Source: Halorubellus salinus (GTDB lineage: Archaea; Halobacteriota; Halobacteria; Halobacteriales; Natrialbaceae). Taken from it: a DNA stretch of 64,000 nucleotides. Positions 25,233 to 34,872 of the stretch are shown here, piece after piece; position 1 is the first letter of the stretch, and every line of letters begins with the position of its first letter. Location of the stretch: NCBI RefSeq assembly GCF_020567525.1, contig NZ_JAJCVI010000006.1:186001-250000 (forward strand). Direction: 5' to 3'. The position numbers and the translations under genes are program-made. Under the pieces are notes generated by a model. That model saw nothing but the letters and a program-made list of their open reading frames with translations. It had not been told where the DNA came from and did not search any database.

Positions 25233-27503
25233 TTACTGGAACGTCCGGCTGAGTTCGCTCTCGGGTTCGGGTTCCTCGCGCCCGAACCGTTCCTCGATCT
25301 GGTCGTAGCGTTCCTTGACGTCCTCGGTGACGCTCGCCTTCACCTCGTCGAGCGCGTGCTCGAAGTGCTCCTTCGTGATGCGGACGTTCCCGACGGAATC
25401 CGTCATCTCCTCGGGACTCACGGAGTTCACGAACTCGCGGGTCGCGGCCATGCTCGCCTCGCGCGTCACGGCCTCGACGTCCGCGCCGACGTAGCCCTCG
25501 GTCCGCTTCGCGAGCCACTCCAGGTCGACGTCGTCCGCGAGCGGCTTGTGCTCCGTGTGCACCTCGAAGATCTTCTCGCGCGCCTCGCGGTCCGGCACCG
25601 GCACGTGGACGTGGCGGTCCAGGCGACCGGGCCGCAGGAGCGCGTTGTCGATGAGGTCCGGGCGGTTCGTCGTCGCGATGACGACCACGTCCTCCAGCGC
25701 CTCCAGGCCGTCGAGCTCGGTCAGCAGCTGGCTGACGACGCGCTCGCCGACGCCGGAATCACCGGTGCGTTGGCCGCGTTCGGTCGCGATGGAGTCGATC
25801 TCGTCGAAGAACACCACCGTCGGTGCGTTCGACCGTGCCTTCTCGAAGACCTCGCGGACGCCCTTCTCGGACTCGCCGACGAACTTGTTCAGGAGCTCCG
25901 GGCCCTTGATGGAGATGAAGTTCGAGTTCGCCTCGTTCGCGACCGCCTTCGCGAGCAGCGTCTTCCCCGTGCCCGGCGGCCCGTACATGAGGACGCCCTT
26001 GGCGGCCTGCAGGTCCATCGCCTCGAACACGTCGGGGTAGTCGAGCGGCCACTGGATGGTCTCGCGGAGGCGTTCCTTCGTACCCTCGAGGCCACCGACG
26101 TCCTCCCAGGTGACGTCGGGCACCTCGACGAACACCTCGCGCATCGCGCTCGGCTGGATGCCCTTCAGCGCCTCCTTGAAGTCCGACTCCGTGACCTTCA
26201 GGCCTTCGAGGACCTCGGCGTCGATCTCCTCCTGCTCCAGGTCGAGTTCGGGGCGGATGCGCCGGAGCGCGTTCATCGCGGCCTCGCGAGCGAGGCTCTC
26301 GAGGTCCGCGCCGACGAACCCGTGCGTGTTCTCCGCGTACTCGTCCAGGTCGACGCTATCGCTCATCGGCATCCCGCGCGTGTGGACCTGCATGATCTCC
26401 ATGCGGCCGTCCTTGTCCGGGACGCCGATCTCGATCTCGCGGTCGAACCGGCCACCGCGGCGGAGCGCCGGGTCGATGGCGTCGACGCGGTTCGTCGCCG
26501 CGATGACGGTGACCTGCCCGCGCTCCTCCAGGCCGTCCATGAGGCTCAGGAGCTGCGCGACGACGCGACGCTCCACGTCACCGCTGGCCTCGCCGCGGCT
26601 CGCGGCGATGGAGTCGATCTCGTCGATGAAGACGATCGCGGGCGCGTTCTCCTCGGCCTCCTCGAAGACCTCCCGGAGCTGCTCCTCGCTCTCGCCGTAG
26701 TACTTCGACATGATCTCCGGACCGCTGATGGTCTGGAAGTCCGCGTCGATCTCGTTCGCGACCGCCTTCGCCATCAGCGTCTTCCCCGTGCCCGGCGGGC
26801 CGTGCAGGAGCACGCCCTTCGGCGGTTCGATACCGAGTTGCTTGAACAGCTCGGGGTGCCGCATCGGGAGTTCGATCATCTCGCGGACCTGGTCGAGCTC
26901 CTCGTCGAGTCCACCGATGTCCTCGTAGGTCACGTTCGGGACGCCCTCGGCGCCGCCGCTCCCGGCGCCCTCGGCGCCCTTGATCTGCTCGGCGGGCTTC
27001 TCGCTGATCTGGACGTCCGTCGAGTCCGTGATGACGACGGTGCCGTCGGGGTCGGTGCTCGCGACCTTCAACGGGACGCTCTGCCCGCTCCCCGCCATCG
27101 GGCCGAACGAGAGCGAGAACGGGATGGTCTGTCCGCTCGTCACGGCCTGCCCGCTGAGCTTGTCGCGCACGAGCGGCCCGATGTTCCCGCGGATGCGGAG
27201 GTTCTGCGGGAGCGCGACCGTGACGCTCTTTGCGGGTTTGACGTCCGCCTTCTCGACCTCGACGCGGTCGTCGATGCCGACGTCGGCCTCCTGGCGGAGG
27301 CGTCCGTCGATGCGGACGACGCCCTGGCCCTGGTCCTCGGGGTAGCCGGGCCAGACGCGCGCGACGGCTTTCCCCTCACCGTTTCCGGTGATGAGGATGT
27401 AGTCGCCGTTCTCGAGGTCGAGTTCGCTCATCGACGCGCGGTCGATGGCGGCGAGCCCGCGCCCGGCGTCCTTCTGCTTGAGGGGTTTGACGGTGAGTTT
27501 CAT
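25233..27503 (-). CDS. cdc48: Cdc48/VCP-type double AAA+ ATPase
   Basis: A 756-residue hexameric unfoldase. The N domain (about 1-180; double-psi barrel, [20 protein letters not shown]) precedes D1, with Walker A GPPGTGKT near residue 235, Walker [12 protein letters not shown] and arginine fingers in [14 protein letters not shown]2 has a second GPPGTGKT near 507, [13 protein letters not shown] and RPGRLDRHV. Both ATPase sites look intact. The tail ends ESELSRTFQ and lacks a HbYX proteasome-docking motif. Archaeal Cdc48 unfolds proteins, probably ahead of the proteasome. The ATG overlaps the stop of the upstream Hsp20-like gene (ATGA), and GGAGG stands 7 nt before it. Confidence 0.97.
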   Translation of the reverse strand: MKLTVKPLKQKDAGRGLAAIDRASMSELDLENGDYILITGNGEGKAVARVWPGYPEDQGQGVVRIDGRLRQEADVGIDDRVEVEKADVKPAKSVTVALPQNLRIRGNIGPLVRDKLSGQAVTSGQTIPFSLSFGPMAGSGQSVPLKVASTDPDGTVVITDSTDVQISEKPAEQIKGAEGAGSGGAEGVPNVTYEDIGGLDEELDQVREMIELPMRHPELFKQLGIEPPKGVLLHGPPGTGKTLMAKAVANEIDADFQTISGPEIMSKYYGESEEQLREVFEEAEENAPAIVFIDEIDSIAASRGEASGDVERRVVAQLLSLMDGLEERGQVTVIAATNRVDAIDPALRRGGRFDREIEIGVPDKDGRMEIMQVHTRGMPMSDSVDLDEYAENTHGFVGADLESLAREAAMNALRRIRPELDLEQEEIDAEVLEGLKVTESDFKEALKGIQPSAMREVFVEVPDVTWEDVGGLEGTKERLRETIQWPLDYPDVFEAMDLQAAKGVLMYGPPGTGKTLLAKAVANEANSNFISIKGPELLNKFVGESEKGVREVFEKARSNAPTVVFFDEIDSIATERGQRTGDSGVGERVVSQLLTELDGLEALEDVVVIATTNRPDLIDNALLRPGRLDRHVHVPVPDREAREKIFEVHTEHKPLADDVDLEWLAKRTEGYVGADVEAVTREASMAATREFVNSVSPEEMTDSVGNVRITKEHFEHALDEVKASVTEDVKERYDQIEERFGREEPEPESELSRTFQ

Positions 27504-27739
27504 GCGTGAGCCTCCATCTCGATGGTGAGGATGCCGTTCCGGATAAAGGCGCGCGTCGGCGTCGAGGGGACCGAGAGTTCGAACTGTTCGCCGTCGGGCC
27601 TGACGACGATGACGGTGTCGCCGAGGACGTCGACGTCGGCGTCGGTGACGTCGAGGTCGGCGGCGACGACGACCGCGTCGTCGTAGACGTACTGACGGGC
27701 GAACCGACCGTCGTGTTCCGTGAACTGCTGTATGTTCAT
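27500..27739 (-). CDS. Small Hsp20-like beta-strand protein upstream of cdc48
   Basis: A 79-residue protein, mostly beta-strand: [14 protein letters not shown] ... [23 protein letters not shown] ... [15 protein letters not shown]. The closing N-G-I-L-T-I-E resembles the conserved end of the alpha-crystallin domain (GxLxIxx). It is shorter than true small heat-shock proteins (usually about 140 residues). I believe haloarchaeal databases hold it as a small DUF family (DUF7127) but could not check. Overlap with cdc48 makes a role in protein quality control likely. Its promoter carries a palindrome just before the start codon. Confidence 0.78.
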   Translation of the reverse strand: MNIQQFTEHDGRFARQYVYDDAVVVAADLDVTDADVDVLGDTVIVVRPDGEQFELSVPSTPTRAFIRNGILTIEMEAHA

Positions 27740-27740
27740 C

Positions 27741-27772
27741 CTAACTACGAGTTAGTGTTCATAGAATATAAA
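27741..27772 (-). promoter_or_regulatory. Promoter and palindromic operator of the hsp20-like/cdc48 operon
   Basis: On the minus strand a purine-rich GAGAAAGG leads into the TATA box GTTTATATTC (27764-27772), about 29 nt before the ATG at 27739. Between them lies a perfect palindrome, CTAACT-ACG-AGTTAG (27741-27755), ending one base before the start codon. A bound dimer there would block initiation, so a repressor site is the simplest reading. Confidence 0.7.
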
Positions 27773-27989
27773 CCTTTCTCCTACGAAACGCACGAAGGCG
27801 TCGAGGTGTATCGAAACCGGTTGATTCGCGGTTCACACGACGATGACGGACCGAGAACGCACCGAGCACGAGCCGGATACGCCAGGCACGACCACGTACG
27901 GACCAGAGAGCAACAGATGGACACCACGACGATGCCCCACGACCGTCGTCTCCAGCAGCGGCCACCACGACGAGCGACGCGGCGACGGG

Positions 27990-27996
27990 GTTTAAG
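27990..27996 (+). promoter_or_regulatory. TATA box of the alpha/beta hydrolase gene
   Basis: GTTTAAG stands 25-30 nt before the ATG at 28021, the spacing of a leaderless transcript. The remaining 280 nt between this gene and the divergent hsp20-like gene hold no other feature I can support. Confidence 0.6.
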
Positions 27997-28020
27997 CGAC
28001 CACCCCGAGTAATTTCGAGT

Positions 28021-28809
28021 ATGCAGACCGTCTCCCATCAGGGCCGCGAGACAGCGTACGAGGTCTTCGACCGCGGCGGCGACGGCGCCCCCGTCCTCTG
28101 CGTACACGGGAGCGGCGGCACGCACGCCGTCTGGAAGTCCCAGGCTCGCCTCGGCGACGAACGCCCGGTCGTCGCGCTCGACCTCGCCGGTCACGGCGAG
28201 AGCGACGACGTCGACGCCGACGCCGGCTACGAGACGCTCGCCGCGTACGCCGACGACGTCGTCGCCGTCGCCGACGCCACCGACGCACGCGTCCTCTGCG
28301 GGAACTCGCTCGGTGGCGCCGTCGTCCTCCACTGCCTCCTCGAACGCGGCGACGACCTCGCCGTCGACGGCGCCGTCTACGCCGGCACCGGCGCGAAACT
28401 CGCCGTCCTCAGCGACCTCCGCGACTGGCTCGCGGACGACTTCGAGCGCGCCGTCGACTGGCTCCACGACCCCGGCCGGCTCTTCGCCGACCCCGAACCC
28501 GAGCTCCTCGACGTCTCGAAGACCGCGATGCTCCAGTGCGGGCAACGCATCGTCGAACGCGACTTCCTCACCTCGCACACGTTCGACGTCCGCGACGAAC
28601 TCGGCGACATAACGACGCCGGGGCGCGCCATCGTCGGCGAACACGACGTGCTCACGCCCCCGCGGTACCACGACTACCTCGCCGCCGAACTCGACGACTG
28701 CGACGTCGCCGTCGTCGAGGACGCCGCGCACCTCGCGATGCTCGAACGCCCGGGCGGCTTCAACGCCGCGCTCGCGGACTTCTGCGAGCGCATCGACCAG
28801 AACGAGTAA
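28021..28809 (+). CDS. Alpha/beta-fold hydrolase
   Basis: A 262-residue serine hydrolase-like protein. The oxyanion motif is CVHGSGGTHAVW, followed by DLAGHGESD. The nucleophile elbow is GNSLGG. The acid is probably the Asp in IVGEHDVLTP, and the catalytic His lies in EDAAHLAMLERP. The family includes esterases, dienelactone hydrolases and peroxidases; the substrate cannot be assigned. No signal peptide, so it is cytosolic. It stands alone between divergent and convergent neighbours. Confidence 0.92.
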   Translation: MQTVSHQGRETAYEVFDRGGDGAPVLCVHGSGGTHAVWKSQARLGDERPVVALDLAGHGESDDVDADAGYETLAAYADDVVAVADATDARVLCGNSLGGAVVLHCLLERGDDLAVDGAVYAGTGAKLAVLSDLRDWLADDFERAVDWLHDPGRLFADPEPELLDVSKTAMLQCGQRIVERDFLTSHTFDVRDELGDITTPGRAIVGEHDVLTPPRYHDYLAAELDDCDVAVVEDAAHLAMLERPGGFNAALADFCERIDQNE

Positions 28810-28859
28810 CAGCGCCGCGCCGCCAACAGCGCCACGCCGCCGGCAGCCCCGGCGACCGC

Positions 28860-29672
28860 TCAGTACAGTTCGTCCAGTTCCTCGACGCCCTCGCTGTGCT
28901 CCGCGCCGGGGAACTCGCCGGACTCGACCGCCTCGGTGTACGCCTCGATGGCGTCACCCATCGCCTCGCGAACGTTCCCGAACTCCTTCACGAACGACGG
29001 CGTCCAGTCGCTCAACCCGACCGCGTCGTCGACCACGAGCACCTGCCCGTCGCACTCGGCCCCGGCGCCGATACCGATGGTCGGGATGTCGAGCGCGTCC
29101 GTGATGCGGGCCGCGAGCGGCGCCGGCACGCGTTCGAGGACGAGCGAGAACGCGCCCGCGTCCTCGTGGCGCTCCGCGAGTTCGAGCATCCGGTCGGCGG
29201 CCTCCTCGCTGGTCCCCTGGAGCGCGTACCCCTGCTGGTTCACGGACTGCGGCGTCAACCCGAGATGGGCCATCACGGGGATGCCGAGGTGACTGAGCTT
29301 CTCCGTCAACTCGACGGTGTGCGGCCCGGATTCGAGTTTCACCGCGTGCGCGCCAGCCTCCTTCAGCATCCGGCCCGCGTTCTCGATGCTCTCCTTGTCG
29401 TCGTGCCCGTACGAGAGGAACGGCATGTCCGCGACGACGAGCGCCTCCTCGGCGCCACGAGCGACCGCCGCGGTGTGGTCCGCCATCTGGTCCACGGTCA
29501 CCGGTAGCGTCGTCTCGTGACCGTGACTCGTGTTCCCGACGCTATCCCCGACGAGGATGACGTCGACGCCCTGTTCGTCGACGATCTCCGCGGTCACGGC
29601 GTCGTACGCCGTCAGCATCGTTATCGGCTCGTCGCCCGCCTTCGAGAGGACGTCCCTGACCGTCGTGCGCAT
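28860..29672 (-). CDS. panB: 3-methyl-2-oxobutanoate hydroxymethyltransferase
   Basis: A 270-residue enzyme. It adds a hydroxymethyl group from methylene-folate or a related C1 donor to 2-oxoisovalerate, making ketopantoate for coenzyme A. Family landmarks are ITMLTAYDAVTAEIVD, VILVGDSVGNTSHGHETTLP, VKLESG, PVMAHLGLTPQSVNQQGYALQG and TIGIGAGAECDGQVLVVDD. Metal ligands (Asp in GDS, Asp in VADMPF) and the Glu in VLERVP are present. The start is the ATG at 29672, 25 nt from a TATA-like GGTTTAGT (29694-29700). An upstream open extension lacks similarity. It is convergent with the hydrolase gene. Confidence 0.97.
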   Translation of the reverse strand: MRTTVRDVLSKAGDEPITMLTAYDAVTAEIVDEQGVDVILVGDSVGNTSHGHETTLPVTVDQMADHTAAVARGAEEALVVADMPFLSYGHDDKESIENAGRMLKEAGAHAVKLESGPHTVELTEKLSHLGIPVMAHLGLTPQSVNQQGYALQGTSEEAADRMLELAERHEDAGAFSLVLERVPAPLAARITDALDIPTIGIGAGAECDGQVLVVDDAVGLSDWTPSFVKEFGNVREAMGDAIEAYTEAVESGEFPGAEHSEGVEELDELY

Positions 29673-29805
29673 ACCCGCCCTACTCGACGCCGCACTAAAC
29701 CAATACTGGAATCCCCGCGTTACGCAACCGAGTTCACTGCCGACGACGACCGGTCCGCGCGCGCCAACGACACGCTTAACCGCGTCTCCCCACGACGTTG
29801 TGGCG

Positions 29806-31458
29806 ATGAGCGAAGCGTCGGACCCGACCGAGACCGAAGCGTTCAGAGCCGTCTGCGAGGACCTCGTCGACCGCATCCTCGCCGGTGAACTGGAACGCGA
29901 CGACGTCGAGTCCGCGAAACTGGCGGCGTGCTCGGAGCACTCCGCGCCGAAGGTCCCGAAGAACTCCGAGATCCTCGACCACGCGCCCCAGGAGCGCCGC
30001 GAGGAACTCGAGGGCGTCCTCATGCGGAAACCCGTCCGGACCGCCTCGGGCGTGTCGCCGGTCGCGATAATGACGAGCCCGCACATGTGTCCGCACGGGA
30101 AGTGCCTGTACTGTCCGGGCGGGCCGGCGAGCGAGTTCTCGTCGTCGCAGTCCTACACGGGCCACGAGCCCGCCGCCGCCAGGGGCGAGCAGAACGACTA
30201 CGACCCCTACGGGCAGGTGACGCTCCGCCTGAACCAGCTCCGCGAGATCGGGCATCCCGTGGACAAGGTCGAACTCATCCTCATGGGTGGGACGATGACC
30301 GCGCGCAGCCACGACTACCAGGAGTGGTTCGTCAAGCGCGCGCTGGAGGCGATGAACGACTTCGACGCGGACGCGGAACCGAACCCCGCCGAGGGCGTGA
30401 GTTTCGCCGAGGACGACCCCGACTTTTCGTACCTCGAGGACGTCATCGCCGAGAACGAGACCGCGGACGTGCGGTGTATCGGGACGACGTTCGAGACGAA
30501 GCCGGACTGGTGCGACCCCGAGCAGATAGACCGCATGCTCGACCTCGGCGGGACGAAGGTCGAGGTGGGCGTGCAGACGACGTTCGAGCGCATCAACCGC
30601 GAGATGCACCGCGGGCACGGCGTCCAGGCGAGCATCGACGCGAACCGCCGGCTCCGCGATTCCGGCTTCAAGGTCGGGTTCCACATGATGCCGGGCCAGC
30701 CCGGGATGAGCCAGGAGATGTGCCTCGAGGACTTCCGGCGGATCTTCGAGCAAGAGCAGTACAAGCCGGACTACCTCAAGATCTATCCGACGCTCGTGGT
30801 GCGCGGGACGCGCATCTACGACCAGTGGCGTCGCGGCGACTACGACCCGCTGACGAACGAGGACGCCGCCGAGCTCGTTGCCGAGATCATGTCCCGGATT
30901 CCGCGCTACACCAGGCTCCAGCGCGTGCAGCGGGACATCCCGGCGGACTTCATCGACGCGGGCGTCTGGAAGTCGAACCTCCGCCAGCTCGCGTGGGAGC
31001 GCATGGACGAACACGGCTGGGAGTGCGAGTGCATCCGCTGTCGCGAGGTCGGGATGAACGACGAGGACCCCGAGACCGTCGAACTGGACACCATCGAGTA
31101 CCAGGCGGCGGGCGGCACGGAGCAGTTCATCAGCTTTGAGGACTTCGAGCAGGACCTCCTCGTCGGGTTCTGCCGGCTCCGGTACCCGAACGACCCGGTG
31201 CGTCGCGAACTCCAGAACGCGGCTATCGTCCGCGAACTCCACGTGTACGGGAACCAGGTCGGCGTCGGCCAGGACGGCGACGACGCGGACGTCCAGCACC
31301 GCGGGTACGGCCGGCAGCTCCTCGCGGAAGCCGAGGACCGCGCTCGCGACGCCGGGTTCGACAAGCTCTCGGTCATCTCGGGCATCGGCGTCCGCGAGTA
31401 CTACCGCGAGAAACTCGGCTATCACCAGGACGGCCCGTACGTCTCCAAGCGCCTGTAG
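29806..31458 (+). CDS. elp3: Elp3-type tRNA U34 modification enzyme (radical SAM plus GNAT)
   Basis: A 550-residue two-domain enzyme that makes carboxymethyl-type side chains on wobble uridine 34 of tRNAs. The radical-SAM cluster Cys are C95, C100 and C103 in MCPHGKCLYCPGG. LILMGGTMTARSHDYQEWFV and VEVGVQTTFERINREMHRGHG are classical Elp3 segments. The C-terminal ~100 residues are a GNAT acetyltransferase: AAIVRELHVYGNQ, then QHRGYGRQLLAEAEDRARDA and YYREKLGY. A second Cys cluster (CECIRC) lies between the domains. Archaeal Elp3 works without the rest of Elongator. Length and motifs look complete. Confidence 0.97.
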   Translation: MSEASDPTETEAFRAVCEDLVDRILAGELERDDVESAKLAACSEHSAPKVPKNSEILDHAPQERREELEGVLMRKPVRTASGVSPVAIMTSPHMCPHGKCLYCPGGPASEFSSSQSYTGHEPAAARGEQNDYDPYGQVTLRLNQLREIGHPVDKVELILMGGTMTARSHDYQEWFVKRALEAMNDFDADAEPNPAEGVSFAEDDPDFSYLEDVIAENETADVRCIGTTFETKPDWCDPEQIDRMLDLGGTKVEVGVQTTFERINREMHRGHGVQASIDANRRLRDSGFKVGFHMMPGQPGMSQEMCLEDFRRIFEQEQYKPDYLKIYPTLVVRGTRIYDQWRRGDYDPLTNEDAAELVAEIMSRIPRYTRLQRVQRDIPADFIDAGVWKSNLRQLAWERMDEHGWECECIRCREVGMNDEDPETVELDTIEYQAAGGTEQFISFEDFEQDLLVGFCRLRYPNDPVRRELQNAAIVRELHVYGNQVGVGQDGDDADVQHRGYGRQLLAEAEDRARDAGFDKLSVISGIGVREYYREKLGYHQDGPYVSKRL

Positions 31459-31589
31459 GGAGCAGACCCGCGTTCGTCGCGGCGGACCTGTACGATCGAT
31501 GACCACTGCTCGCGATTCGAACGAAGTCGTCGACGTGTGACGGTTCGGGTTAAGCCACGGTTTCATTCCGTCCCCGTCCTTCCTTCGAG

Positions 31590-31844
31590 ATGATGACTCG
31601 GACAGGGTTGACTGCGGAGGACCGTGAACGGATCGAGGCGTACCTCTCGAAACCAGCCTACGACCGCGAGTTCGCCGACCTCATCCCGGCAGACGACGAG
31701 GAGCGCACCGAAGACGACGCGAGCACGGACCGGAGCGACCTGGACGGGGCTCGCGACGTCGAGGGGCAGCACCACGACGACGAGGGCCACGACGACGAGG
31801 GCCACGACGTCGGACGGCCATCCGTCCCGGATCGGGACCGGTAA
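31590..31844 (+). CDS. Small acidic protein with His/Asp-rich repeats, unknown
   Basis: An 84-residue protein starting MMTRTGLTAEDRERIEAYL. The first 35 residues look helical. The rest is acidic low-complexity sequence with a repeated HDDEG. I do not recognise a family. The composition, acidic with few hydrophobics, is normal for a halophile protein. The frame is open, but the tandem MetMet leaves the exact start open (31590 or 31593). It sits between elp3 and rqcH on the same strand. Confidence 0.55.
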   Translation: MMTRTGLTAEDRERIEAYLSKPAYDREFADLIPADDEERTEDDASTDRSDLDGARDVEGQHHDDEGHDDEGHDVGRPSVPDRDR

Positions 31845-31916
31845 CCGGGACCGAGTTGCCCGCGTCCCAGACCGGACAACGGAACGTCTTTCCGCGAGCC
31901 ACCGGTACGCGGCGGT

Positions 31917-34046
31917 ATGGACGCGAAACGCGAACTCTCTTCGGTCGACCTCGCCGCCGTCGTCTCCGAGTTCGGAGCGTACGAGGGCGCGAAGGTCGAC
32001 AAGGCCTACCTCTACGGCGACGATCTGCTGCGGTTGAAGATGCGGGACTTCGACCGCGGCCGGGTCGAACTCATCCTCGAGGTCGGTGACGTCAAGCGCG
32101 CGCACGTCGCCGACCCCGAGCACGTGCCCGACGCCCCGGGGCGACCGCCGAACTTCGCGATGATGCTCCGCAACCGCCTGTCGGGCGCTGACTTCGCGGG
32201 CGTCGAGCAGTTCGAGTTCGACCGCATCCTCGAGTTCCGGTTCGAACGCGAGGACCAGGACACCATCATCGTCGTGGAGCTGTTCGGGCAGGGGAACGTC
32301 GCGGTGTGCGACGAGACGTACGAGGTCGTCGACTGCCTGGACACCGTCCGGTTGAAGTCGCGGACGGTCGCGCCCGGGTCGACCTACGAGTTCCCGGATT
32401 CGCGCATCAACCCGCTCGCCATCGAGTGGGAGCCGTTCGTCGCGAAGATGAACGACTCCGACACGGACGTCGTCAGGACGTTGGCGACCCAGCTCAACCT
32501 CGGTGGGTTGTGGGCGGAGGAGATCTGTAGTCGCGCGGGCGTCGAGAAGGCGAAGGACATCGCGGACGCGGACGAGGAGGACTACCGGCGCGTGTTCGAC
32601 GCGCTCGACCGGCTCCGCGAGGACGTCGCGTCCGCGGACGTCGACCCGCGCCTGTACCGGACCGACGAGGACGAGCCCCGGGTCGTGGACGTGACACCGT
32701 TCCCGCTCGAGGAGCGCGACGAGTACGTCCCGGAGGCGTTCGACACGTTCAACGCGGCGGTCGACCAGTACTTCTACGAGTTCGACCGCAGCCAGGACGA
32801 CGCGGGCAGCGACGAGGCGCCCGGGGACGACTCGCCGGACTTCGACGAGGAGATAGCGAAGTACGAACGCATCATCGAGCAACAGGAGGGCGCCATCGAG
32901 GGGTTCGAGCAGGACGCCGAAGCGTACCGCGAGCGCGCGGAGTCGCTGTACGCGAACTACGGGCTCGTCGACGACGTCCTCGGCACCATCCGCGCGGCGC
33001 GCGAGGACGACGTGCCGTGGGACGACATCGAGGCGAAGTTCCGGGAGGGCGCCGAGCAGGGTATCGACGCCGCCGAGGCGGTCGTCGGACTCGATGGGAG
33101 CGAGGGCACGGTGACGTTGTCGCTGGACGGCCGGGACGTGACGGTGCAGGTTCGCGAGGGCGTCGAGCACAACGCCGACCGCCTCTACCAGGAGGCCAAG
33201 CGCGTCGAGGGGAAGAAGGAGGGCGCGCTCGCCGCCATCGAGGACACGCGCGAGGACCTGGAGGACGCGAAGGCACGGAAACGCGAGTACGAGCGTCGGC
33301 AGGCCGAAGGCGGCGACGACGACGATGGCGACGGCGACGACGACGAGGACGTCGACCACGACTGGCTCGCGGACCCGTCGATCCCCGTGCGCCAGCAGGA
33401 GCAGTGGTACGAGCGCTTCCGGTGGTTCCACACGACCGACGGCTACCTCGTCATCGGCGGGCGGTCGGCGGACCAGAACGAGGAGCTCGTGAAGAAGTAC
33501 GTCGAGCGCGGCGACAAGGTGTTGCACTCGCAGGCCCACGGCGGCCCCGTCACCGTGTTGAAGGCGACGGACCCGAGCGAGTCCGCGAAGGACGTCGACT
33601 TCAGCGACGAGACCCTGGAGCAGGCGGCGCAGTTCGCGGTGACGTACTCGTCGGTGTGGAAGGACGGCGTGTACGCGGGCGACGTCTACATGGTCGACAG
33701 CGACCAGGTGTCGAAGACCCCGGAGTCCGGCGAGTACCTCGAGAAGGGCGGGTTCGCGGTCCGCGGCGACCGGACGTACTTCCGGGATACGCCGGTGGGG
33801 TGTGCGGTCGGCATCCAGTGCGAGCCCTCCACGCGCGTCGTCGGTGGGCCGCCGGCGGCGACCGCCGAGCGGACGGAGACGATGATGGAGGTCGAACCGG
33901 GGAAGTTCGCGCAGGGCGACGTCGCCAAACGCGTCTACCGGGAGTTCCGCGAGCGGTTCGCGGACACGTCGTTCGTGCGGAAGGTCGCGAGCCCGGACCG
34001 CATCCAGCACTTCCTGCCGCCGGGCGGGAGCCGCATCAAGGACTGA
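31917..34046 (+). CDS. rqcH: Ribosome-associated quality-control protein RqcH/NFACT
   Basis: A 709-residue NFACT-family protein, the archaeal counterpart of bacterial RqcH and eukaryotic Rqc2/NEMF. These bind a split large ribosomal subunit carrying a stalled peptidyl-tRNA, and bacterial RqcH adds an Ala tail. Seen are the NFACT-N domain (MDAKRELSSVDLAAVVSEFG; PPNFAMMLRNRLSG; VELFGQGNVAVCD), an HhH-type segment, long coiled coils (about 300-340 and 420-465) split by the middle domain, and NFACT-R (WYERFRWFHTTDGYLVIGGR ... EELVKKYVERGDKVLHSQAHG). An Asp-rich insert lies near residue 465-475. Confidence 0.95.
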   Translation: MDAKRELSSVDLAAVVSEFGAYEGAKVDKAYLYGDDLLRLKMRDFDRGRVELILEVGDVKRAHVADPEHVPDAPGRPPNFAMMLRNRLSGADFAGVEQFEFDRILEFRFEREDQDTIIVVELFGQGNVAVCDETYEVVDCLDTVRLKSRTVAPGSTYEFPDSRINPLAIEWEPFVAKMNDSDTDVVRTLATQLNLGGLWAEEICSRAGVEKAKDIADADEEDYRRVFDALDRLREDVASADVDPRLYRTDEDEPRVVDVTPFPLEERDEYVPEAFDTFNAAVDQYFYEFDRSQDDAGSDEAPGDDSPDFDEEIAKYERIIEQQEGAIEGFEQDAEAYRERAESLYANYGLVDDVLGTIRAAREDDVPWDDIEAKFREGAEQGIDAAEAVVGLDGSEGTVTLSLDGRDVTVQVREGVEHNADRLYQEAKRVEGKKEGALAAIEDTREDLEDAKARKREYERRQAEGGDDDDGDGDDDEDVDHDWLADPSIPVRQQEQWYERFRWFHTTDGYLVIGGRSADQNEELVKKYVERGDKVLHSQAHGGPVTVLKATDPSESAKDVDFSDETLEQAAQFAVTYSSVWKDGVYAGDVYMVDSDQVSKTPESGEYLEKGGFAVRGDRTYFRDTPVGCAVGIQCEPSTRVVGGPPAATAERTETMMEVEPGKFAQGDVAKRVYREFRERFADTSFVRKVASPDRIQHFLPPGGSRIKD

Positions 34047-34071
34047 TATCGATGGACTGGACGAGACAGGG

Positions 34072-34848
34072 ATGAGCGAGGACACCGACACGTTCGTGGG
34101 CGCGCTCCGGTACCCGACGCGCGGTGCGGCGTCGCGGGACGGCATCGCGGTCCTGACCGTGCTCGCGCTCGCGGTGGCGCTCGCCGGCCGGTACGCGGTC
34201 GCGGTCTACCCGAGCGTTGCGGCGCTCGGGTTCCTCGCGCTCGCGGTCGCGGCGGGCGTCGCGTGGCTCGGGTACGTCGGGCGCGTGCTCGCCGGCACCG
34301 TCGGCGCGGACCTGGCGAGCGGCGACGGCGCGCTCGTCCGCGTCCCCGGCAACGCGAACGAACTCCCCGCCTTCGGGAGCGTTCGCGGCCTCCTCGCGGC
34401 CGGTAGCCGGGTCGCGCTCGTGACCGTCCCCTACCTCGGCGCGCCCTTCGCGCTCCTCTACGTCACCGTCCTCGGCCTCGGCGGCGTCGCCCCCGAGGGC
34501 GTCCAGGGCCCCGGCGGGTTCGCGTTGCTCGCCGGCGGCACCGTCTCGTTCCTGCTCGCGCTCGCGTTCGTCTACGTCTACCCCGCCGCACTCTGCGAGC
34601 TCGCCGCCACCGGCAGCCTCCGGCGCGCACTCGCCCCGTGGACGTTCCGCGACGTCCTCGCGCACGCCGCGTACCTCTACGCGTGGACCGCTGCCTTCAG
34701 TATCGCCGTGCTCGCGCTCGCCGCCTACGCCCGCGTCCTCACCTCGACGGGCGTCTTCGGGTTGCTCGCCGCACTCGGCGCCGGGTACGCGAGCGCCGTC
34801 GCCGCCCGACTCAGCGGGATGGGGTACCGCAGGGCGCGCCGACGATAG
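34072..34848 (+). CDS. DUF4013-like polytopic membrane protein
   Basis: A 258-residue integral membrane protein with about six hydrophobic segments (near 24-45, 48-70, 115-140, 150-180, 200-222, 225-245). The opening TFVGALRYPTRGAASRDG and the internal ELPAFGSVRGLLAAGSRVAL resemble the haloarchaeal DUF4013 family, whose function is unknown. It starts 25 nt after rqcH and is probably co-transcribed. A link to ribosome rescue is not implied by the sequence itself. Confidence 0.72.
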   Translation: MSEDTDTFVGALRYPTRGAASRDGIAVLTVLALAVALAGRYAVAVYPSVAALGFLALAVAAGVAWLGYVGRVLAGTVGADLASGDGALVRVPGNANELPAFGSVRGLLAAGSRVALVTVPYLGAPFALLYVTVLGLGGVAPEGVQGPGGFALLAGGTVSFLLALAFVYVYPAALCELAATGSLRRALAPWTFRDVLAHAAYLYAWTAAFSIAVLALAAYARVLTSTGVFGLLAALGAGYASAVAARLSGMGYRRARRR

Positions 34849-34872
34849 CGACCTCCGACAGCCGCGTTCAGG

